A stretch of 64,000 nt of DNA from Larus michahellis (Eukaryota > Chordata > Aves > Charadriiformes > Laridae), in NCBI RefSeq assembly GCF_964199755.1, contig NC_133903.1, forward strand, positions 4,357,001-4,421,000, given 5' to 3'. Shown here piece after piece: positions 58,901 to 64,000 of the stretch (the first letter of the stretch is position 1; each line of letters opens with the position of its first letter). The notes beneath the pieces were generated by a model. That model made no database searches, was not told the DNA's origin, and worked only from the letters and a program-made list of their open reading frames with translations. The translations under genes were made by a program, and so were the position numbers.

Positions 58901-61900
58901 ATGCTGGAGGAGGTGAATGTCTCCTTGCTCAGTAATTACAGGTGCAGGGGGCAACAAGGAAGGTCTTCCCAGATGCCATTCTCCAGACTTGGAGGATTTG
59001 CTTTTGAGCAAGTGTAGAGCTCAGATCTCCATCCCCTCGTGCCACTGAGGAGGTGGCAACATCTACATCGTGGACACCAGGTAGGAGCGGACAAGCCTGG
59101 ACCACGCATCTACAGAGGCCCCTGCTCTCCCTAACCTCCTGCTGTTTCTGTGCTGAGAAATTAATGTGGATTTTCCTGGCTGCTTCTCTTTGTGACTCTG
59201 CACAGGGCACGACAAGCAAACGCAATAAGATTTAGAGGTTTTTACATGAACAAATCAAATCGTGAACTGCTATCAGTTAATTAGGATGATTCAGTGCCCT
59301 GCGCAGCCTGCAGCTCCCAGCAAAGCCCTCTCCATGGCTGCTCCGGAGCTGCTGAAGCCAGCCAGATACAGCAGCTCCCCGCTTAATCGTGTTTCCTTAC
59401 AATTACGGCTCTGGATGGCCAAAGTCCGGGAAGCATCTTGTGTCCCTGCAGGGAGATTGGGGCTGAGCCACAGCCCCATGGTAGCTATGTGGGCAAGGGG
59501 CACCGGACCATGTTTGAGTGAAAAAGTGGGCCAAAGCGGGGTCAAAGCCATCAGTGAGGTGTAAGGAAGGGACTGGTTACTGGCTCGGTGTAACCTGCCT
59601 GATGACACTCAATGAGGATGCGATTTTGCACCCATCTGTTGCGCTGGGGGGAAACCAGCACCGATTCGGTGGAGGAGGAAAGGAAAGGGTGGAGCGAGAA
59701 TGGGGGAATAACTACCTGATGGTTGGATAAAGCAGGAGGAATCACACCTGCTTGCCCCCTGTAACTGCACGCTGCTGCCGGCGTCGTGGCTGGATTTGGC
59801 CTGTCGGGCAGGAGGTGGATGGCGCTCGCCATGACGCAGGCTGTCAGGGAAAGCCTTGCGGCAACAGCACACCGTAACTCCCTTTCCCCACGGTGGCAGA
59901 CGATGGAAGAGCCTCCTGGACCCCGCAGCAGAGCAGAAACCACCGACAGCCTCACTTATAACCACAACCTGCTCAAACAGCATTGCTGTGCGTCCCTATT
60001 CCCACCACGGCGACAGCCCCCCCCCCCAACTTGCTTTCTTCCCCTCCACCCCAGCCACGATGCTCTGTCTCCGAAGCCCAGCCGTGAAGGATTCGGGGAC
60101 GTCCCCGTGCCCCTCCAGCCCCAGGTTTTCTCCTGGCAGTTCACAAAATGCTCCTGCATTGATTGCTGCCTTTTATCTCTTTGTTCAAAGCCCGGTGCCT
60201 TTGCTGCAGCTTTCACACAACAGGTCTTTCATCACCGCGCTGGTTTTTATTTATTCCTTTTGGCGGCTGTATTGATGGCCAAGTTCCTCCTTTCTTGGTC
60301 CTCACTCAAAATTAGATAAAATGACATTAAAAACGAAGCTGTTCCAGGCTCTTCCACCACAAGGAAAACTTTCTGATTTTTTTTTTTTTTTTTTTCCCAA
60401 GGAAGGCCACAAGGAAGCCTTTTTCATCCTCTGAGAAGAGGGTGCATCACAAGATACTTCTGATGCCTTGAAGGGTATGTGTCACCGTGAGCCCTGTGGC
60501 TCCTGCTCACACCAGTCCCTGTTGCAGAGCCCAGTCCCAGTTACTTGCAGCCCAGGGAAGCCGACAGAGCATCTCCATCACAAAAAAAAAAAAAAAAAAA
60601 AAGGAGTAGCTTTCAGGGTCTCTTTGGGGATATGCCACGGCAGAGCATTTTTGTGGAGAGGAGAGCTGGTGTGCACGGAGCGCGGGGGGGACGGGGATTA
60701 GCCAACTGTTATTTTTAAGCACTGGGCTAAGCGGATCTCTGCGGTGATGTAGGCAGCTCTGGGTTAGCATCTCGTGCTGGTGATCGCCTTGAGGTGAAAG
60801 CCAAGGGAGCACCCATCTCCTCCTGCTCCCCGTCCAGCCCTGGAACCCAGTGGGAGGTGGAGGATGCCCTGCAGACCTGCCCCACACATGGGCTCTGTCC
60901 CTGCAAGGCACTCTGTCACACCTCATCCCCATTTAACAAGTTGTCTCCAGAAAGGACAACAACAAAGTCTGATAATTTTGGATAAATCAAGCAACAATCA
61001 AGCAACAGGCTGGCACATGGGTTCTGCTGGGGGATGAATGAGGTGGGGGACAGCCCCTGCTCTGCTGCTCGGCTCCCAGAGAGCCTCCACACCCTGCTGT
61101 GGGGTAAAGGTATGGTTTTCCTCCTCTGGGGGGACAGAGCTTTTCTCGGCTCCATCTCCCCTTGTCTCTGTTCTCTGTGTGCCAGCTGGGAAAAACAGGT
61201 TTGAATTCTCAGCTTTCACAAGGAGTTTTGGACCAAATGCATTGTGTAGACCTGCTGGGTACCTCCTGCATCTCCCCCGGGTAAAGGTTCTCAGGAGGCA
61301 GCTACAGCATCAAAATAGTCTTTGAGAGGGTGCCCACGTTTCAGGCAGCTTTTAGAGGTGCAAGTATGGATTTTCCCCATGGGACGCCTGGGAGGAGAGG
61401 AGCTGAAGGTTTGGGGGGGGTGGGAGGGAGATGATTTAGCCCAGGCAAACATCCCTCAGGGATGCTTCTGCCTGGAGCAGGCAAGAAATGCCATCACCAC
61501 TCCTTTCCAGACAAGTTTTTCTCTGGTATCTGACTCTTAACAGGACCACTGGGAGTCTGACAGTGGCAGCAGCAGAGATGAATGCCCCCAGGAACTGTGC
61601 CAGCCTGTGGGACCCTGCACAGCCACAAAAACATGCCCACCACAGTCACAGGGAGCTGGGAGCAAAGCCTGTCCTTGGTGACAAACTGGGCACCCCCCTG
61701 AGCCCCCTCTGGCCATGCATCACCCAACGCTGTGCAATCTGACTCATCCTCGGCCACCCAGCGTGCCGGAGGGCTGCGGGCAGCCACTGTCCCCGCGTCA
61801 CCCACCAGCTCCCTGCCGAGGCCACATCTGATCCCGCAGCAGCATGCATGGCCGAGTGCCCTCTGACCCGTCCCCAGTGGTCCTCAGGTTTCCCCCTCCA

Positions 61901-62468
61901 CGGGCAATGCCATGAGGTTTCCTAACACACCTGAGCTGTTAAAACAAGTTCCTGCTGCTGCTGGAAAACCTCCCTGGGCATTTCACGGAGAGGGGAAAGA
62001 ATCCACCACCGGTGCATCCCATAGGAGCCCTGTGGAGCCCCCAGGTCCAGGCTGGGGGAGCCACCCCGAGGGGTGGGTGCAGCAGAACCCAAGGCAACGT
62101 CGGTCCTTCTGCGGAGGGTTCATGACTGGTGGTGGGGTCTGTTCCTGCGGGGAGCTGGGCTCCTGATCCCCCAGCAGCAAGAAGACAAGGGTGAAGTTAG
62201 ACCCAACGGAAGGCAGCGAGGGCTGCCAAGGATGCTCAGGATCCCTTCGGGATGCAGAAAGGCACATGTAACCTTCTCCCAAAAGCCGAGCCCACACCTG
62301 CCCTGGGCTTTGGGGCACTCAGCAGCTTTTGAAGGTCCCTTCGGGCTCCATCCCCGCAGGGGCAGGGGCAGGGGCTCCGCAAGCACCCGGGGGTCGGGGA
62401 CCGCCGCACCGACGGCTTTACCTGGCGTAGCGCGTCTTCTGGAAATCCAGGAGCCGGGACGCGAACAT
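46707..62468 (-). CDS. MMD2: Monocyte to macrophage differentiation-associated 2 (PAQR10), complete, 7 exons
   Basis: MMD2/PAQR10 is a seven-pass protein of the progestin/adipoQ receptor (PAQR) family. Human PAQR10 and PAQR11 sit in the Golgi and promote Ras signalling there (family knowledge). Exons in transcript order: 62468-62422, 49474-49393, 48710-48550, 48453-48379, 48074-47973, 47386-47317, 46910-46707. All junctions are GT-AG and in phase: 741 nt, 246 aa, equal to the common human isoform. The PAQR metal-site motifs are present: E-x3-N-x3-H in [11 protein letters not shown] (residues 33-43), S-x3-H in STIFHT, and H-x3-H in HAIWH near the C-terminus. Hydrophobic segments begin with [16 protein letters not shown]. 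There is no signal peptide. The first intron (12.9 kb) makes up most of the gene. Confidence 0.96.
47387..47972 (-). other. MMD2: MMD2 intron 5
   Basis: 586-nt intron between exons 5 and 6. No gene or repeat recognised; introns 6 (46,911-47,316), 4 (48,075-48,378) and 3 (48,454-48,549) are similarly featureless. Confidence 0.5.
48550..48710 (-). CDS. MMD2: MMD2 exon 3: first and second membrane segments
   Basis: Acceptor CTTCCAG, edge 48710. It codes [33 protein letters not shown] and [15 protein letters not shown]. The S-x3-H PAQR motif lies at STIFH. It is nearly identical to the human protein. Confidence 0.94.
48711..49392 (-). other. MMD2: MMD2 intron 2
   Basis: 682-nt intron of mixed composition with a CAGGAGGGTCTC-rich middle. 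I see no repeat element or further exon. Confidence 0.5.
53588..53720 (-). repeat. Probable MIR-type SINE fragment (minus)
   Basis: The + strand reads like the reverse complement of MIR: CTGCCTTCGACACTGACTCT, CTCTGCCACATCACTTCATC, TCCCTCTCC-like, then GATGATATTT and GGATAACAT. The order of blocks fits MIR but the match is eroded. Confidence 0.45.
54325..54712 (+). mobile_element. CR1 LINE 3' end fragment, older copy
   Basis: A truncated CR1 in MMD2 intron 1, antisense to the gene. Blocks in order: GGTTCAGCCTCGAGGAGAAA, GGGAGACATTATCACCATGT, TTCCAGTGTTTAAAGGGTGG, AAATTACTCCTGGCGAGATT, AATAATCTCCCCAGGGAAGT, TTGGACCAGACGATCCTGAG and GTTCCTTCCAACCTGG. Its type differs from the copy at 22,095 (older subfamily style, ending in CTGG), so the two insertions are independent. 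Confidence 0.9.
62422..62468 (-). CDS. MMD2: MMD2 coding exon 1 with start codon
   Basis: Encodes [15 protein letters not shown] plus two bases of an arginine codon, then donor GTAAAG. The N-terminus matches human MMD2 almost residue for residue. Exon 2 (49474) completes the codon and continues FMNHRVP. Confidence 0.93.
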
Positions 62469-63130
62469 CGCGGCAGTGCCATGGGGGGGTCCCGGGGGGG
62501 GGGCGGCGGCTGCTCAGCCCCGGGGTTGGGGAAGGGGAGGGAGGGAAAGTGCCGCCCCGGGGGGAACCGGCACCAACTCCGCGGGCTCTGGCGGGGCGGG
62601 GAGGAGAAGGGGCGGCCGGGCCGGCCCAGCCCAGCCCGGTCCCGGCCCCCTCCCGCCCCCCCCGGCTGCTCGGGAGAGCGACACCGGGAAAACAAAGGCG
62701 ACCTCCGGGAGGGGGGAGCCAGCCCCGCTGCCGCCCTGAGATCTGCAAAAAGGAGGAGGAGGAGGAGGAAGAAAAAAGGGAGGGGAGGGGGGGGATCCCG
62801 TCCAACTCCGCCCGGCCACAGCAACCTGCACGATCTCCCTCAGCCTCCCCGGCAGCTTTAAGCACAGCTAAAAATATTCCCCACCAACACACACATCCCC
62901 CCCCCCGCCGCCACCCCCGGAGGATCAAATAGCAGCAGATTTGAATTGAAAATGTGATTAAAGCATGGCGGGGGGGAGGGGGGGAGCGCAGGCTGTCCGC
63001 CCGCTCCCCCGGCCACGCTGCCCGCGGCAAGGTCCTCCGGGAGGGGACACCGAGATGTCCCTGCCCGCACGCTGCCAGCCCCAGGGCAGGGCCAGCCCGC
63101 CCCGGCCTCCCCAGGGAGTTGCTTTGTCTG
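62469..63130 (-). promoter_or_regulatory. MMD2: CpG-rich promoter / 5' UTR region of MMD2
   Basis: The GC- and CpG-rich block runs from within exon 1 upstream to about 63,120. It includes a (GGA)n/purine tract at 62,751-62,797 and a SOX-type site (CCTTTGTT on the minus strand) at 62,691-62,698, about 225 bases upstream of the ATG. No TATA box is evident. The transcription start cannot be fixed. Confidence 0.65.
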
Positions 63131-64000
63131 GCTTTGCTTTTATTTATTTGATTTTAATGCTTTTTTGTGTGTGCTTTTTTTGTTTGGTTGGTTTTGGGTT
63201 TTTTTTTTTCCTTTATTTTCCAGGGGCCCCCGGCAGGGGTGGATGGCTCTGCCCCAGCCCCATCACTGTGGGGTGTCCATCCCACCATCCCTCCCTGCTC
63301 GGGAGAAGGAGGGAGCAGCATGACAGCAAGGCAAGGACTGGAGACCCCAGGATCCTCACCCCATCTCCATCCTGAGCCTTCACCCCTCTGTCACCCAGGG
63401 AGGCTCTAGCAGGTGAGATCCCAACGTAAATCTGAGGTTGGGCAGCTCAAAGATGGGCTGTAAATGACGATGGGGGCTTGTCTGCAGGCAGATGGCCACA
63501 TCTTTGCCCACCCTGTGCCACAGACTGCAGGAGCCTTCAGGCCAGCAGCTAAGGGACAAGAAAAGTGACGTAAGGCCAGCAGCAAATGGAAGAGGAGAGC
63601 CCTGGTCTCCCCAGTGCAACCTCTCCTTGCTGATGCTCTAAAAACATTGATGGGAGGAAGGTGGAACAGCCGAGGACACCTCGACACAAATGGATCATGT
63701 GGCCATTTCCATAACAAATCACACATACATCTTCCAAAAGCCAAAACAGACAAAAAATTAAGGGGTCCCTTAATCCAAGGCATGAATTAATCCTGGCACC
63801 CTCTGCAACCCCTTCCAAAAGCAGCTCATCTCCTCCGGGGATGCAAAAGGAGTGATGCTCTGGGCGCAGGCTGCGTTGTGGAGTGTCCTCAACACACACA
63901 AGAAGCACCCCAGTTCCCTGATGCCGGGACCTGGCAGTAGGGTCAGCCTCCCTTCGTGGATGGAAGATGCTGTCAGGGACCAGGCTGGTGACAGTGAGAT
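63131..64000. other. Upstream flank of MMD2
   Basis: T-rich stretch at 63,140-63,220, then mixed sequence to the window end. No exon of the next gene is recognised and no transposable element is evident. Confidence 0.45.

Larger units (their letters stand above)
49475..62421 (-). other. MMD2: MMD2 intron 1
   Basis: This 12.9-kb intron is less GC-rich than RADIL. It carries a CR1 3' end (54,325-54,710), a probable MIR fragment (53,588-53,720), a 15-base G run (53,527-53,541), poly-T at 53,219-53,239, poly-T at 60,379-60,396, poly-A at 60,583-60,602 and an inverted TAAT pair at 52,331-52,344. A human-like alternative exon was not recognised. The small open frames show no family resemblance. 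Confidence 0.6.

Noticed and set aside
1..64000. Prokaryotic-style systems (operons, CRISPR, phage, toxin-antitoxin)
   Set aside because: Spliced genes with CpG-island promoters, CR1 and MIR repeats show this is vertebrate nuclear DNA throughout; the tandem array is a minisatellite, not a CRISPR, since it has no unique spacers.
1..64000. tRNA, rRNA or microRNA genes
   Set aside because: I saw no tRNA A/B-box pair with a cloverleaf or any rRNA-like tract by eye; a microRNA hairpin cannot be excluded without folding software.

Overview
This is a window of vertebrate nuclear DNA, most likely from a bird. Multi-exon genes with GT-AG introns, CpG-rich first exons and CR1 retrotransposon 3' ends point to a sauropsid. 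Compact introns (AP5Z1 in about 10 kb, RADIL in about 27 kb) favour a bird over another reptile. The gene order is that of human 7p22.1: (FOXK1) - AP5Z1 - RADIL - MMD2. The mammalian retrogene PAPOLB, which lies beside RADIL in human, is not visible. I saw no prokaryotic, viral, CRISPR or mobile-island content.

Layout: 1 to about 2,885 is AT-rich, non-coding and ends in a canonical poly(A) signal. From synteny it is probably the 3' UTR of FOXK1. 2,886-4,300 is an intergenic spacer. 4,503-14,774 (+) is a complete AP5Z1 (17 coding exons, 811 aa), convergent with RADIL. 17,528-42,250 (-) is a complete RADIL (14 coding exons plus a non-coding CpG-island exon 1, 1,107 aa) with RA, FHA-like, dilute and PDZ regions in order; its 3' UTR reaches about 15,320. 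42,500-46,700 is spacer and/or MMD2 3' UTR. 46,707-62,468 (-) is a complete MMD2/PAQR10 (7 coding exons, 246 aa), most of it a 12.9-kb first intron. 62,470-64,000 is the MMD2 CpG-island promoter and upstream DNA.

Every exon junction of the three genes was checked by eye for GT/AG and phase. The joined lengths are exact multiples of three with one terminal stop, so all three genes look intact. Their products act in different places: AP-5 at late endosomes/lysosomes, RADIL as a Rap effector in adhesion, MMD2 as a Golgi seven-pass membrane protein. They form a conserved syntenic block, not a pathway.

I found no convincing undescribed biological system. The points most worth a second look are: a roughly 29-bp minisatellite about 300 bp inside RADIL intron 1; a GC-rich tandem repeat inside RADIL coding exon 3 beside a 19-base homopolymer at its splice acceptor; an in-frame alternative acceptor that would add exactly 33 codons to AP5Z1; several MIR-type SINE fragments; and AT-rich non-coding blocks with homeodomain-like inverted repeats that look like candidate regulatory elements. 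Human protein comparisons are from memory, not from a search.
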